Shown in pieces: positions 54,376 through 64,000 of a DNA stretch of 64,000 bases (position 1 is the stretch's first letter; each line of letters opens with the position of its first letter). The position numbers and the translations under genes are program-made. The notes under the pieces were generated by a model, which worked only from the letters and a program-made list of their open reading frames with translations, made no database searches and had not been told where the DNA came from. Source of the DNA: an uncultured Clostridia bacterium (GTDB lineage Bacteria; Bacillota; Clostridia; TANB77; CAG-508); assembly GCA_934129895.1 (NCBI GenBank), contig CAKOWY010000001.1, positions 248,001-312,000 on the forward strand. Reading direction: 5' to 3'.

Positions 54376-55326
54376 TTATTTTATCCTTCCATCTTTTTCT
54401 GTTTCTTTAACAATATATATAGGACGTTTTTTTACTTCTAAATATGTTTTTGATAAATACTGTCCTATAATTCCAATTGTAAACAATTGAATTCCACTAA
54501 CAAATACTGTTATGCATGCCATTGATGGCCATCCTGGTGTTGGATCTCCATACACAAGGGTTTTTACTATTATAAATATAATTGCTATAAATGCAACTAT
54601 ACAAAATATCAAACCTATTATTGATGAAAATATCAATGGTGTAGTTGAAAATGCAGTTATTCCTTCTAATGCATATTTAAACAATTTCCAAAAAGACCAT
54701 TTAGTTTCTCCTGCAACTCTTTCTACATTTTCATATTCAATCCATTTTGTATCAAAACCTACAAAACTAAATAATCCTTTTGAATATCTATTGTATTCTT
54801 TTAATGATATTATTGCATCAACTACTTGTCTTTTCATAAGTCGATAATCTCTTGCACCATCAACCATTTCTATGTCTGACATTTTATTTATTATTTTATA
54901 AAACATTCTTGCAAAAAAACTTCTAATTGGTGGTTCTCCTTTTCTAGTAACTCTACGAGTTCCAACAGAATCATATCCTTCGTTTTTTATTGCATCATAC
55001 ATCTGTTTTAATAATGCTGGTGGATCTTGTAAATCAGCATCCATTAATGTTACATAATCTCCTTCTGCTGCTTCTAGTCCAGCATACATTGCTGCTTCTT
55101 TTCCAAAGTTTCTTGAAAATGAAACATATCTTACTTTATTATCTTTACTATTCAATTCTTTCATTATTTTTAATGTGTTATCTTTTGAACCATCGTTTAC
55201 AAATATATATTCAAATTCAGCAATTCCTTCAAAATCTTGTTTTCTAACTCTTTCCATTTCTTCATAAAATAATGGTAAAGCTTTTTCTTCATTATAACAA
55301 GATACTACTACAGATATTTTTTCCAT
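54376..55326 (-). CDS. GtrB/DPM1-like family 2 glycosyltransferase
   Basis: 316 residues. VVSCYNEEKALPLFYEEMER, FVNDGSKDNT, then VTLMDADLQDPP (DxD motif) and two C-terminal membrane helices (about 230-290). Transfers a sugar from UDP/GDP-sugar to undecaprenyl phosphate for surface-polymer decoration. With the small transporter that follows it forms the usual transferase plus flippase pair. Confidence 0.88.
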   Translation of the reverse strand: MEKISVVVSCYNEEKALPLFYEEMERVRKQDFEGIAEFEYIFVNDGSKDNTLKIMKELNSKDNKVRYVSFSRNFGKEAAMYAGLEAAEGDYVTLMDADLQDPPALLKQMYDAIKNEGYDSVGTRRVTRKGEPPIRSFFARMFYKIINKMSDIEMVDGARDYRLMKRQVVDAIISLKEYNRYSKGLFSFVGFDTKWIEYENVERVAGETKWSFWKLFKYALEGITAFSTTPLIFSSIIGLIFCIVAFIAIIFIIVKTLVYGDPTPGWPSMACITVFVSGIQLFTIGIIGQYLSKTYLEVKKRPIYIVKETEKDGRIK

Positions 55327-55328
55327 TT

Positions 55329-56831
55329 TTATCCCTTTCTATTATTTATTAGTATATTACTATTATAAAATTTCGATGTTTTTCTTAATTCGCCATCAAC
55401 ATATTCTTTTCCGTATTTTTCAAGTAATGTTTTTTCATTTGAAAATAAATTTGTTCCTAATCCTAATCTTTCTCCTTCAATCTTAACTCCCAATGCTGCT
55501 AATGTTGTAGGATATAAATCCATAGTACTAAATTGTCTATTTTTTGTATTATCAGTATTGCTAGATGAATTCATAAATAAATTTATAACTGTTTTTTCAT
55601 ATTCACTATTTTCATCTATTTCAAAAAAATCCTTTTGCATTGATAAATGGTCACCTGATATAACAATTGTTGTGTTTTCATAAAAATCTTGTTCTTGAAT
55701 CCATTTTACAAATTCTGCAACTTTTTTACTAGAACATGCTATTACATTTTTGTATTGTTCATCAAACTTATTATCACAATCTTCACACAAATATCCCTCT
55801 TGAAAATGTGTATCTACAGTTAACATTGTAAAATTAAATGGTTCGTCTTGCTTTGATATTGTTTCTAATTTTTCTTTTGCCATTTCAAACAATATATTAT
55901 CATTAAATCCCCACCAAACTCTTTCGTTTATTTTACCTTCTTTTTCTGCTGTATTTACATCATATATCTCATAATTTCCATGTTGTTGGTAGAAATTTTT
56001 TCTCCCTGCATATCCAGCTTCTGACCCCATTAAAATATAATTTTTATACCCATTATCTTCAAGAACTTGTCCTATAGTATAAGCTCCATCTAGAAATTTG
56101 CTGTATTGATCTAGTGAATTTTGTTCAATTCCTATTTTTAATGGTATTCCTGCACTTTGTGCTGTCATTGCTCCAACTGTCCATGTTGCACCATATAATG
56201 CATAAGCTCCTCCTAATTTGTCTGTATTAGAAAAACTTATGTTTTCTTTCGCTAATTTTGAAAGCTCTGGCATTAAATTTTGCTTAGATAATCCTCCATC
56301 TTCTTGTGAATAATATGTTGATTCCATTGATTCCAAATATATGTATATCAAGTTTTTCTTTTTTTCTGGAAATTCTATTTTTGCTGTTTTGGGATCTACA
56401 TATTCATTTTCTATAAATTTTGAATTATTCATTTGATTTGATATGTATTCTTTTATATCTGTAGCTTTTACAACCTTATTAATACTTATCAATAATATAA
56501 ATAATGATAACATTATTGTAATTACTGCTGTTTTTTTCTTATTTGATGTTTGAATATTTATTTTTTCTTTTAATTTTATATCTTTTGCATTAGGATATAT
56601 TAGTATAATTGATAATATTATTGTTGATAATATTATTTTCCATAAACATGTATTTAAATATTCATATACTAATGTTGTATCTGCTCCTTCAATTGGCACT
56701 TTTAACTGAAATATGATTTCTTCTAATTTTAATTCATTAAAACTATTATACAACCAGTCAATTGAAATTGATAATGCAATTCCTATTAATAAACACACTA
56801 TTATTATTACGCCAATTATCTTTTTCTTCAT
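55329..56831 (-). CDS. LtaS/OpgB-type phosphoglycerol transferase
   Basis: 500 residues. Several N-terminal membrane helices are followed by an extracellular sulfatase-like domain with NLIYIYLESMESTYYS (metal Glu), GATWTVGAMTAQSAG (nucleophile Thr), TMLTVDTHFQEGYLCE and VISGDHLSM (metal Asp/His). It resembles the MdoB/OpgB branch more than LtaS. It adds phosphoglycerol to glycans or lipids outside the cell. GAGGT of galE's end serves as its RBS. Confidence 0.82.
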   Translation of the reverse strand: MKKKIIGVIIIVCLLIGIALSISIDWLYNSFNELKLEEIIFQLKVPIEGADTTLVYEYLNTCLWKIILSTIILSIILIYPNAKDIKLKEKINIQTSNKKKTAVITIMLSLFILLISINKVVKATDIKEYISNQMNNSKFIENEYVDPKTAKIEFPEKKKNLIYIYLESMESTYYSQEDGGLSKQNLMPELSKLAKENISFSNTDKLGGAYALYGATWTVGAMTAQSAGIPLKIGIEQNSLDQYSKFLDGAYTIGQVLEDNGYKNYILMGSEAGYAGRKNFYQQHGNYEIYDVNTAEKEGKINERVWWGFNDNILFEMAKEKLETISKQDEPFNFTMLTVDTHFQEGYLCEDCDNKFDEQYKNVIACSSKKVAEFVKWIQEQDFYENTTIVISGDHLSMQKDFFEIDENSEYEKTVINLFMNSSSNTDNTKNRQFSTMDLYPTTLAALGVKIEGERLGLGTNLFSNEKTLLEKYGKEYVDGELRKTSKFYNSNILINNRKG

Positions 56832-56834
56832 TTT

Positions 56835-57851
56835 TTACCTCATCTTGTTCATCTTGTTTTGTATATATTTCCATGAATCATTACACATATCTTGTAATGT
56901 TTTATTAGCTTCCCATCCTAATTCATTTTTTGCTTTTTTTGGATCTGAATAACATGTTGCAATATCTCCTGGTCTACGATCAACTATTTTATAATTAATT
57001 GCTTTTCCTGTTGTTTTTTCAAATGCTTTGACCATATCTAATACACTGTATCCTATTCCTGTTCCTAAATTATATATATATATTCCCTTTTGTTCTTTTT
57101 CTAATTTTTCTAATGCTTTAATATGTCCTTTTGCTAAATCAACTACATGTATATAGTCTCTTACTCCTGTTCCATCTGGTGTATTATAATCATTTCCAAA
57201 TACTGATAATTGTTCTAATTCTCCTGATGCAACTCTAACTATATAAGGCATTAAATTATTTGGTATTCCTTGTGGCTCTTCTCCTATCAATCCACTTTCA
57301 TGTGCTCCAACTGGATTAAAATATCTTAATATCGCAATATCCCACTCATTATCTGAATTATATAAATCTTTTAATATTTGCTCAATAAATAATTTTGTTG
57401 TTCCATAAGGATTTGTTGTTCCACCTGTTTTACATTCTTCTGTAATTGGTATTATTTCAGGATCTCCATATACTGTTGCTGATGAACTAAATATAAATTT
57501 CTTTACATTATATTTTTTCATTGTTTCTAATAATGTTATCGCTCCTGATATATTATTTTCATAATATTCTAATGGTTTTTTTACTGATTCTCCAACAGCT
57601 TTATATCCAGCAAAATTCATTACTGCTTCTATTTTATTTTCTTCAAATACTTTTTCAAGTTCTTTTTTATTTAAATAATCTATTTTATAAAATTTAAAGT
57701 CTTTTTTTGTTATTTTCTTGATGCTCTCTAATACTTCTGGCTTACTATTTGAAAAATTGTCCAGAACTACTACATCTCTTCCTTCATTTAATAATTCTAC
57801 TACTGTGTGGCTACCTATATATCCAGCTCCACCTGTTACTAATATTGACAT
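56835..57851 (-). CDS. galE: UDP-glucose 4-epimerase
   Basis: About 338 residues. MSILVTGGAGYIGSHTVVEL (NAD-binding), then SSSATVYGDPE and NPYGTTKLFIEQ (YxxxK catalytic region), with RYFNPVGAHESGLIGE downstream. Interconverts UDP-glucose and UDP-galactose, feeding the neighbouring glycosyltransferases. ATG 57851 follows AAGGAGG; seven upstream codons are dropped. Confidence 0.95.
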   Translation of the reverse strand: MSILVTGGAGYIGSHTVVELLNEGRDVVVLDNFSNSKPEVLESIKKITKKDFKFYKIDYLNKKELEKVFEENKIEAVMNFAGYKAVGESVKKPLEYYENNISGAITLLETMKKYNVKKFIFSSSATVYGDPEIIPITEECKTGGTTNPYGTTKLFIEQILKDLYNSDNEWDIAILRYFNPVGAHESGLIGEEPQGIPNNLMPYIVRVASGELEQLSVFGNDYNTPDGTGVRDYIHVVDLAKGHIKALEKLEKEQKGIYIYNLGTGIGYSVLDMVKAFEKTTGKAINYKIVDRRPGDIATCYSDPKKAKNELGWEANKTLQDMCNDSWKYIQNKMNKMR

Positions 57852-57896
57852 ATTTTCCTCCTTATAAGACAAAATAACTGTTTTTTTGTCGCTGTT

Positions 57897-57925
57897 AGTA
57901 TATCACTAAAACTATATATTTTCAA
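57897..57925 (-). promoter_or_regulatory. Promoter of galE and the surface-polymer genes
   Basis: TTGAAA, 17-bp spacer, TATACT with extended TGA, read on the - strand. Confidence 0.62.
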
Positions 57926-57936
57926 TAGTTTAATTC

Positions 57937-59904
57937 TTAAAAATATCTTTTGTAACAAATATTTAAATCTATATTTCCAGTTATACCAGCAATTTTTCCT
58001 TTATCTGTATATTGCCACATATCATATCCTTTTGAATATTTAAATATATCATCTGGAAGTTGCCCATTACTTTCGCCATAATCTGCAATCCATATATTAT
58101 AATCTTCTGGTAATTTATTTATATCTAAATAATTTGCTAACCAATATGAATATGAGTATACTCCGACTTCATATCCAGCTGATTTCATTGTATTGCAAAA
58201 TGCTATAGTTATTTTAGTTATTGTTTCTTTATCTATATTTTTCTGTGTTTCGTCTTCTATATCAAAAAATATAGGTAATTCAAATTTTGTTTGATTACTA
58301 TTTTTTAAATATTTTATTGTTTCTTCTGCTTCTTTTTTAGCTCCTTCAACATCTTTTGCATAAGAATATATGTAAGCTCCTAATGGAATTTTTTTGTTTT
58401 TGGTTTCTTTATAATTTCTCTTAAATTGATCATCTTCTATAAATTTCTTTTGATCTTCACTATACCATCCTATTCTTGCTATCATAAAATCAATTTTTTT
58501 ACTTGCAACAACTTTATTATAATCAATTTTATTTTGCCATTTTGATACATCTACTCCAATATAATATCTTTTATAATGTGGTACTATTCTGATTTCTATT
58601 GCTTCTATTTTTAAATTTCGTCCTGTTGTACCAGCACTTTCACCATCTATATACCACTCTGTCCATCCTATATCTTGGACATGTACTCTATATTCTACAG
58701 TATATTCATCTAAATTTTCCAATTTTATTTTTATTGCTTCTATTTTTAGTCCTTTATTTAATATTCCTGCTTTTTCATCAGCATTTACCCAGCTCATCCA
58801 CCCTATATCCTGTACATGAACCATATATTTTATTTTTTCATTTTCTTTTGCATTTATTAATTCCATACTTATTGCTTCTAATTTTCTATTTTGCCCTGTA
58901 GTACCTGCTGTTTCACCATTTTTTAGAATTTTGTTTTCTTCTGGTACATTTCCTTCAAGATAAGCATAATATTCAATTCCAATTTTATCTGAATTATTAT
59001 TTTCTTTTTCTATTATCATTATTTGTATTGCCTCTATTTTTTCAGTAGCTGATATTTTTCCAGCAATTGCACCATTTTCTACCCAATTCATCCAACCTTC
59101 ATTTTCAACATGAACTCTATATTTAACTGTATATTTATTGGTTCCTTCTATTTTTATTCTTATTCCAAATAATCTCAAATTTTTTCCTGTCGTTCCTGTT
59201 TGTTCTCCGTTTTTTACCCAATTTTGCCAACCAGCATTTTCTACATAAGTTTTATATTTTATATTTACTCCACTAGGTGCATTGTTTAATTTTATTTTCA
59301 ATGCTTCTGTTTTTAAATTTTCCCCAATTGTTCCTGAAATATCATATTCTGTTTTTTCTGCTTGCCAACCTATGTCTTGTACATGAGAACTATAAGTTAC
59401 AGAAATATTGTTATTATTTTTTTTAGAAACAATTCTAATTTCTATTGCTTCTATTTTTAAGCCATCACCTAAATTTCCTGAAATTTTGCCATCGCTTACC
59501 CATTCTGTCCAACCAATATCTTGTACATGTGTCCTATATTCAATAGAATATTCACTTGTGTTTTCTAACCAAATTTTAATTGCTTCCATTCTTAAATTTT
59601 TTCCTGTTGTTCCTGTTTGTTCTCCATTAGAAACTGTTTTTTGCCATCCTTTTCCTTGAATATAAGTTGTATATTTTATATTTATTCCATTACTATTTTT
59701 TAGTTTTATATTTAATGCTTCAACTTTTAAATTTTTTCCTGTTGTCCCTGCTTGTTTACCTTCAGTAACATATTCTTGCCATCCTATATCTTGTACATGT
59801 GTACGATATTCTACTTCTGGCTTTACTGAAGCTGCCCTTACATCTACTTTTAATACAAAAATATATAATATAATTAATAATATTATTCCAATTGTTTTTT
59901 TCAT
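57937..59904 (-). CDS. Secreted GH25 lysozyme with nine N-terminal ChW repeats
   Basis: About 655 residues. A signal peptide (MKKTIGIILLIILYIF to about residue 24) precedes nine ChW (clostridial hydrophobic, conserved Trp) repeats at about 30-450, each like YRTHVQDIGWTEWV then AGTTGKNLKIEAIEI; the seventh lacks the Trp. The C-terminal GH25 muramidase is YIGVDVSKWQNKIDY with FFDIEDE carrying the catalytic acids. It cleaves or remodels peptidoglycan, the repeats likely binding cell wall. ATG 59904 with GGGAAG. Confidence 0.88.
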   Translation of the reverse strand: MKKTIGIILLIILYIFVLKVDVRAASVKPEVEYRTHVQDIGWQEYVTEGKQAGTTGKNLKVEALNIKLKNSNGINIKYTTYIQGKGWQKTVSNGEQTGTTGKNLRMEAIKIWLENTSEYSIEYRTHVQDIGWTEWVSDGKISGNLGDGLKIEAIEIRIVSKKNNNNISVTYSSHVQDIGWQAEKTEYDISGTIGENLKTEALKIKLNNAPSGVNIKYKTYVENAGWQNWVKNGEQTGTTGKNLRLFGIRIKIEGTNKYTVKYRVHVENEGWMNWVENGAIAGKISATEKIEAIQIMIIEKENNNSDKIGIEYYAYLEGNVPEENKILKNGETAGTTGQNRKLEAISMELINAKENEKIKYMVHVQDIGWMSWVNADEKAGILNKGLKIEAIKIKLENLDEYTVEYRVHVQDIGWTEWYIDGESAGTTGRNLKIEAIEIRIVPHYKRYYIGVDVSKWQNKIDYNKVVASKKIDFMIARIGWYSEDQKKFIEDDQFKRNYKETKNKKIPLGAYIYSYAKDVEGAKKEAEETIKYLKNSNQTKFELPIFFDIEDETQKNIDKETITKITIAFCNTMKSAGYEVGVYSYSYWLANYLDINKLPEDYNIWIADYGESNGQLPDDIFKYSKGYDMWQYTDKGKIAGITGNIDLNICYKRYF

Positions 59905-59937
59905 TTTATCACTTCCCTTAGTATATATTATAAACGC

Positions 59938-59978
59938 CAAAAAAGGATTTTTCAACCATTATTAAAAAATCCTTTCCT
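59938..59978 (-). terminator. Terminator after the 59987 glycosyltransferase gene
   Basis: On the - strand: AAAGGATTTTT / AAAAATCCTTTTTT with a 12-base loop, closing the 64-60 kb operon. Confidence 0.8.
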
Positions 59979-59986
59979 AGTAATTT

Positions 59987-61030
59987 TTACCATTTAATAT
60001 CTATTTTCAATTTATCAATGAAAAATCTATATATTCTTATATATACCATTGGCATATTCCATTTATATAATAATGAAATTCCCCATAATCCAAAATGCTT
60101 AAATCCTTTTTTGATAGAATATGTAAATTTTAAAAATGGATTTTTTCGCCATGTTCCAAAATTTTCGTCCAAATATTTTATTGTTTCTTTTACCATCTTT
60201 TTTATTTCTATATTTGGATCATAAGATGCTCTATACATAACAGAAACTCCTAAGTGTATAAATGCCATCAAATCTAATATATATTTCATCTCATCATATT
60301 TTCCAGAGTTTTTATAAAATTCTTTTACCTCTAGTAAATACTTCTTTAAATTATTAACATCCTTTTCATTTATAGTATGAATTTGTGAATCATATCTTAA
60401 ATAATAATGATACAATACATCTGGCACAAATGCAATCTTTTCTATTCTAGTATATGCTTCCATTAAAAACATCGTATCATTAAAACCTCTAAAGCTCAAA
60501 AACCTTAAATCTTTTATTTTTTCTCTACGATATATTTTATTCCAAGGAGCTGGGTTAATAAAAACTATAAAATCATCTTTTGGATCTATTTTTTTTACTG
60601 TACGACCAAATCCAGTCATGTCTGTGCCAACTACTTTGTTTGTTGCTAAATCAATTCTTTCAAATGCACAAACTGCGAAGTCTGCATCATTCTTTTTAGC
60701 TGCATTATATAACTTTTCTGCCCATTCTTTTTCTACATAATCATCTGTATCAACAAATGTTACGTATTCTCCTTTTGCTCTTTCTAATCCGTAATTTCTA
60801 GTTGTAAATTCTCCACCATTTGGTTTATGAAATGCTTTTACTTTATTAGGATATTTTTTTTCATATTCATCTATTATTTGTGGTGCAGAATCTGTTGAGC
60901 CGTCATCTACACATAATATTTCTATATCTTCTAATGTTTGATTAACAAGAGCATCTAAACATCTTGGTAAATATTTTTCCAAATTGTATACTAATGCTAC
61001 TATTGATAATTTTATGTTTTTCTCTTCCAT
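59987..61030 (-). CDS. Family 2 glycosyltransferase
   Basis: 347 residues. IVALVYNLEKYLPRCLDALV, then LCVDDGSTDSAPQII and VTFVDTDDYVEKEW (DxD). The C-terminal third is helical and basic and may lie on the membrane. Probably adds a sugar to a surface polysaccharide precursor. One base after the DUF2304 gene. Confidence 0.85.
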   Translation of the reverse strand: MEEKNIKLSIVALVYNLEKYLPRCLDALVNQTLEDIEILCVDDGSTDSAPQIIDEYEKKYPNKVKAFHKPNGGEFTTRNYGLERAKGEYVTFVDTDDYVEKEWAEKLYNAAKKNDADFAVCAFERIDLATNKVVGTDMTGFGRTVKKIDPKDDFIVFINPAPWNKIYRREKIKDLRFLSFRGFNDTMFLMEAYTRIEKIAFVPDVLYHYYLRYDSQIHTINEKDVNNLKKYLLEVKEFYKNSGKYDEMKYILDLMAFIHLGVSVMYRASYDPNIEIKKMVKETIKYLDENFGTWRKNPFLKFTYSIKKGFKHFGLWGISLLYKWNMPMVYIRIYRFFIDKLKIDIKW

Positions 61031-61031
61031 T

Positions 61032-61397
61032 TTATTTCTCCAATTTTTTTGTTCTCTCTAATTCATCTATTCTCGCTTTTAACATAGAAACTTCTTGTAT
61101 TAATAGAACATTCTTTTTTTGCTCTTGTGAAATTAATGTTGTTAAATTAAATATTAAATATAATATTATAAATATAGCTACACTAAATATCATATTTATA
61201 GGCATCTCAAATCCTATCATTTTTGAAAAATTTTCTACAAGTCCTGGTATGCACAATGCAACAATTAATAATATTCCTATAATTGACCAAAATATTAAAT
61301 ATCCAATTCTCATATTTTTTCTTTTCACAGCTTTAAGTATACTGAAAATGTATATTAATAAAACAAGAATTAAAACAATTTTTAATGACATTTGCAT
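61032..61397 (-). CDS. DUF2304 membrane protein
   Basis: 121 residues with three membrane segments (IVLILVLLIYIFSILKAVKR, IGYLIFWSIIGILLIVALCI, MIFSVAIFIILYLIFNL), then a charged coiled-coil end (LIQEVSMLKARIDELE). DUF2304 genes are typically next to GT2 glycosyltransferases, as here on both sides. Its start shares one base with the previous gene's stop region. Function unproven. Confidence 0.8.
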   Translation of the reverse strand: MQMSLKIVLILVLLIYIFSILKAVKRKNMRIGYLIFWSIIGILLIVALCIPGLVENFSKMIGFEMPINMIFSVAIFIILYLIFNLTTLISQEQKKNVLLIQEVSMLKARIDELERTKKLEK

Positions 61398-62128
61398 TAT
61401 TTTTTTCCTCCTTTTTTCTTAAAGCTTATACTATCAACTATTATTGCTAATACTACTTTAACCATATAATCAACTGTTTTCCATAATCTTATTGATGAAA
61501 CTCCTCCAGTTCTTTCGTTCATACTTACTGGTACTTCTTCTACTTTATAATTACTTACTAATAAACATACTGTTGACTCTGGCTCTGGATATTCTGTTGG
61601 GTAATTATGAGCAAATTCTTCTATTACTTTTTTATTTGTTGCTCTAAATCCAGATGTTGGATCTGTAATTCTTACACCACAACAGATTTTTATAAACATT
61701 GAGATTATATTTGCCCCTAATCTTCTCATAAATGTTGATTGGAATTTGCTTGATGATTTGTCTAAATATCTTGTTCCAATACACATATCAACTTGTCCAT
61801 CAATTAAAGGTTCGCATATTTTTATCACATAATTGATATCATGTTGTCCATCTCCATCAAACTGAACTGCAATATCATAATTATTTTCGTGAGCATATTT
61901 GTATCCTGTTTGAACAGCTCCTCCAATTCCTAAATTATTAATCAAATTTATATGATTTAAATTATTTTCTTCTAGTATTTTTAATGTACTATCTTTTGAA
62001 CCATCATTAATAAATACATAATCTAATTTTTGTTCATTTTTTTCATTATAATTTTTTATAGTATTATATACTTTTAATACATTTTCTTCTTCGTTATATG
62101 CTGGTATTATTAATAATATTTTTTTCAT
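61397..62128 (-). CDS. Dolichyl-phosphate-mannose-synthase-like glycosyltransferase
   Basis: 243 residues, GT2 fold: LLIIPAYNEEENVLKVYNTI, FINDGSKDSTL, then DIAVQFDGDGQHD (DxD) and ITDPTSGFRATNKKVIEEF. It likely charges undecaprenyl phosphate with a sugar. Overlaps DUF2304 by one base; the pair is common in polysaccharide loci of Firmicutes. Confidence 0.88.
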   Translation of the reverse strand: MKKILLIIPAYNEEENVLKVYNTIKNYNEKNEQKLDYVFINDGSKDSTLKILEENNLNHINLINNLGIGGAVQTGYKYAHENNYDIAVQFDGDGQHDINYVIKICEPLIDGQVDMCIGTRYLDKSSSKFQSTFMRRLGANIISMFIKICCGVRITDPTSGFRATNKKVIEEFAHNYPTEYPEPESTVCLLVSNYKVEEVPVSMNERTGGVSSIRLWKTVDYMVKVVLAIIVDSISFKKKGGKK

Positions 62129-62152
62129 TAAACTCCCTCTTCTTTACAAGTT

Positions 62153-64000
62153 TTAATTAACTTTATATATTGATACGCCTTGTTCATTATATATTTGTTC
62201 AAAATCAACATTTTCTGTATCAAATTCTCTTACATCTCTTGTAGATACTATATATTTAATTCCTAATTCTTTTACTTTTTCTGGTGTTAAATATAATTTT
62301 ATACTATCTTCATATAATAATTCTACTTTATTTTGATCTTTGGTTATTTCCATTGTAATATGTGCATATCTATTATAAATTTTCTTAATTGATTCATTTT
62401 CTGCATTTTCAGTTCCTAATACAGTCTTAAATAAATCAAAATTTGGATATATATTAGTTGAATTCAATACTTTTGCACCACTTGCTAATAAATAGTTTGG
62501 CATATAAAATATTGTATTGTCTGTAATCCATAAATTATTTTCAGAATCTTCACTTACTATTTTTTGTACTTCTTTTGCTAATGGTTTATCTGTTAAAACT
62601 GATATTCCTTTTTGAATAGGATTTACTGTAATTCCTGTCATAATTGCCATTCCTGCTAATCCTATTAGTAATATTTTCTTATTTTTTGGATTGTTCATTG
62701 TTAAAATTAAATATAAGAATATTACTAATATTAATCCACAACAATATGATTTTAATGAGCCTAATAAATTAGCTGGTGCTGTTTTTAATGCTATACTCAT
62801 AAATATTACACTTAAAACTATTGCTAATATTTTTGCAATATCATCTTTTTTTATTAATATTGTTTCTTTATTTGTTATTGATAATAAATATACTAGTAAT
62901 AATACTTGTATAAATCCTAATGGAACTGTCAATCTACTTCCTGTTGTTATATATAATAATGTTATTTTTGCAAATAACTCATTTGTTTTAAATAATGAGA
63001 ATATTGAAAATACTACAGATAATATTAACAATGGTATAAAAAATCCAAAATGTTTTTTCCTATCTTTATTTCTAATTAAATATATTATAGCTAATATCAT
63101 TGGAATTGGATAAAAAGATATCATTCCAGCTAGCTCACATGGATTATTTACTGAACAATAAGGAAATAAGAAACTATATATATATGAGAATAATATTCCT
63201 ATTCCGTTTCCTCCAATTTCAAATCTCATTCCTGGATAATCTGTGTTCATTGTTGCATTCAAAGCATCAGATGACTTATATAAATATCTAACTCCTATTG
63301 CACCTATTGCTAATATTACAGCAAGAATAATCAATATATCCTTTTTCTGTATTTTGTAAACTTTTCTGTTTTTTATACATAAAGAAATAAATACTGCTAT
63401 ATATATGTATATAAATGGTACTTGCCATGCAGGATACATTATAAATACATAAGATATTGCACTTATAAATATACCAAATGCATATATAAATTTATATTTT
63501 ATTTTATCTGTCCTCAAATACTTATCTGCTAATATTAATGCTAACATTCCCCACATTAAAACATCTGTCATGTTCCACCATTGAGTTGCTGCTGAAAATA
63601 CAACTAACAACATTCCACATGCTGATATAATTTTTTTCTTATCAGTTATTAGTAAAAAGAATTCATAAGCAACTAATACTAAACAAATCCATTTTCCAGC
63701 CCATAATACAGCTAGTCCTCTTGAAGCTCCAAATAATAAGAATCCAACATTAAATGGTCTTGCAAGTGTTAAGATATCTAGTACTGCTGGTGCCACAACA
63801 GAAAACATATCTGTCATAGTTCCTCTTAAATTGTTATTATAATATGCAAATCTATTATTTGCATCAAGTGCTTGTGATACAAATATTGGTGTATTTACAA
63901 CCCATTCATCTGATCTTATACTTCTATATTTTCCTAATACTGGCTCAAAATATGTACTTCTTGCTTCTCCTTGGAGTATATCATTATATACTCCAATAGA
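62153..64000 (-). CDS. Large polytopic membrane protein, 5' end outside window
   Basis: At least 615 residues visible. The frame stays open from 63817 to the right edge; an ATG at 63817 is internal and not the start. About a dozen membrane segments are followed by a C-terminal soluble part (ILNSTNIYPNFDLFKTVLG). The conserved-looking SDEWVVNTPIFVSQALD and PFNVGFLLFGASRGLAVLWA belong to a membrane family related to GT-C-type glycosyltransferases (my inference). Operon with GT2-DUF2304-GT2 suggests transfer of lipid-linked sugars. Confidence 0.65.
   Translation of the reverse strand, partial: SIGVYNDILQGEARSTYFEPVLGKYRSIRSDEWVVNTPIFVSQALDANNRFAYYNNNLRGTMTDMFSVVAPAVLDILTLARPFNVGFLLFGASRGLAVLWAGKWICLVLVAYEFFLLITDKKKIISACGMLLVVFSAATQWWNMTDVLMWGMLALILADKYLRTDKIKYKFIYAFGIFISAISYVFIMYPAWQVPFIYIYIAVFISLCIKNRKVYKIQKKDILIILAVILAIGAIGVRYLYKSSDALNATMNTDYPGMRFEIGGNGIGILFSYIYSFLFPYCSVNNPCELAGMISFYPIPMILAIIYLIRNKDRKKHFGFFIPLLILSVVFSIFSLFKTNELFAKITLLYITTGSRLTVPLGFIQVLLLVYLLSITNKETILIKKDDIAKILAIVLSVIFMSIALKTAPANLLGSLKSYCCGLILVIFLYLILTMNNPKNKKILLIGLAGMAIMTGITVNPIQKGISVLTDKPLAKEVQKIVSEDSENNLWITDNTIFYMPNYLLASGAKVLNSTNIYPNFDLFKTVLGTENAENESIKKIYNRYAHITMEITKDQNKVELLYEDSIKLYLTPEKVKELGIKYIVSTRDVREFDTENVDFEQIYNEQGVSIYKVN

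Overview
The window is AT-rich DNA (roughly 27-28% GC by hand count of sample lines) from an anaerobic, endospore-forming member of the Clostridia. The evidence is a four-subunit ferredoxin-dependent 2-oxoacid oxidoreductase, sporulation genes (spoIIP, yunB, sipL-like, an SplB-like radical SAM gene), a class A RNase P RNA, a DNPR-type murE, and SigA-type promoters with 17-bp spacers. Nearly every gene reads leftward (- strand). The exceptions are uvrB, a 41-residue Cys-rich ORF at 31802 and a 60-residue ORF at 52718. No tRNA, rRNA, transposase or CRISPR array was seen.

Layout. 1-2.3 kb: 5' end of an MBOAT acyltransferase (cut by the window edge), DUF4358 protein, YwaF-like membrane protein, zinc-ribbon protein. 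2.4-5.4 kb: gpsA-plsY-der. 5.5-8.9 kb: yunB, sipL-like and SplB-like genes. 9-11.6 kb: two unrecognised coiled-coil genes, one with 42-bp tandem repeats. 11.7-15.3 kb: NUDIX, fused ABC transporter, TerB-like. 15.4-22.3 kb: uvrB (+), an unusually GC-rich 67-residue ORF, a heterodimeric ABC exporter, YihY/BrkB. 22.4-31.7 kb: rnpB, ECF sigma factor with DUF4179 protein, trmL, rpmB, RNHCP protein, TGS-uridine-kinase-like protein, dnaE. 31.8-39.3 kb: Cys-rich mini-gene, spoIIP, and the run murE-mraY-ftsW/spoVE-murG-histidine kinase. 39.4-42.6 kb: porCDAB. 42.7-46.3 kb: five unrecognised genes, including two paralogous Cys-rich proteins.

46.4-52 kb is the most interesting part. Four genes overlap by exactly one base each (TAATG junctions): a Ycf46-like AAA+ ATPase, a DUF1257(Ycf35)-DUF2997 fusion, a RimO-like radical SAM methylthiotransferase with no recognisable TRAM domain, and an unknown protein with a disordered N-terminus. 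A consensus promoter precedes the operon and a strong terminator follows it. Just upstream, under its own consensus promoter, lies a gene whose product looks like a distant paralog of the operon's last protein. I infer one functional system: an AAA+ remodeller with its Ycf35/DUF2997 partner, a modifying enzyme, and two related candidate clients. The function is unknown to me.

52-64 kb: HAD phosphatase, mreB, then a cell-surface block: small DMT/SMR-type transporter plus GtrB-like glycosyltransferase, OpgB/LtaS-like phosphoglycerol transferase, galE, a nine-repeat ChW-GH25 lysozyme, two GT2 glycosyltransferases, DUF2304 and a large membrane protein that runs off the right edge.
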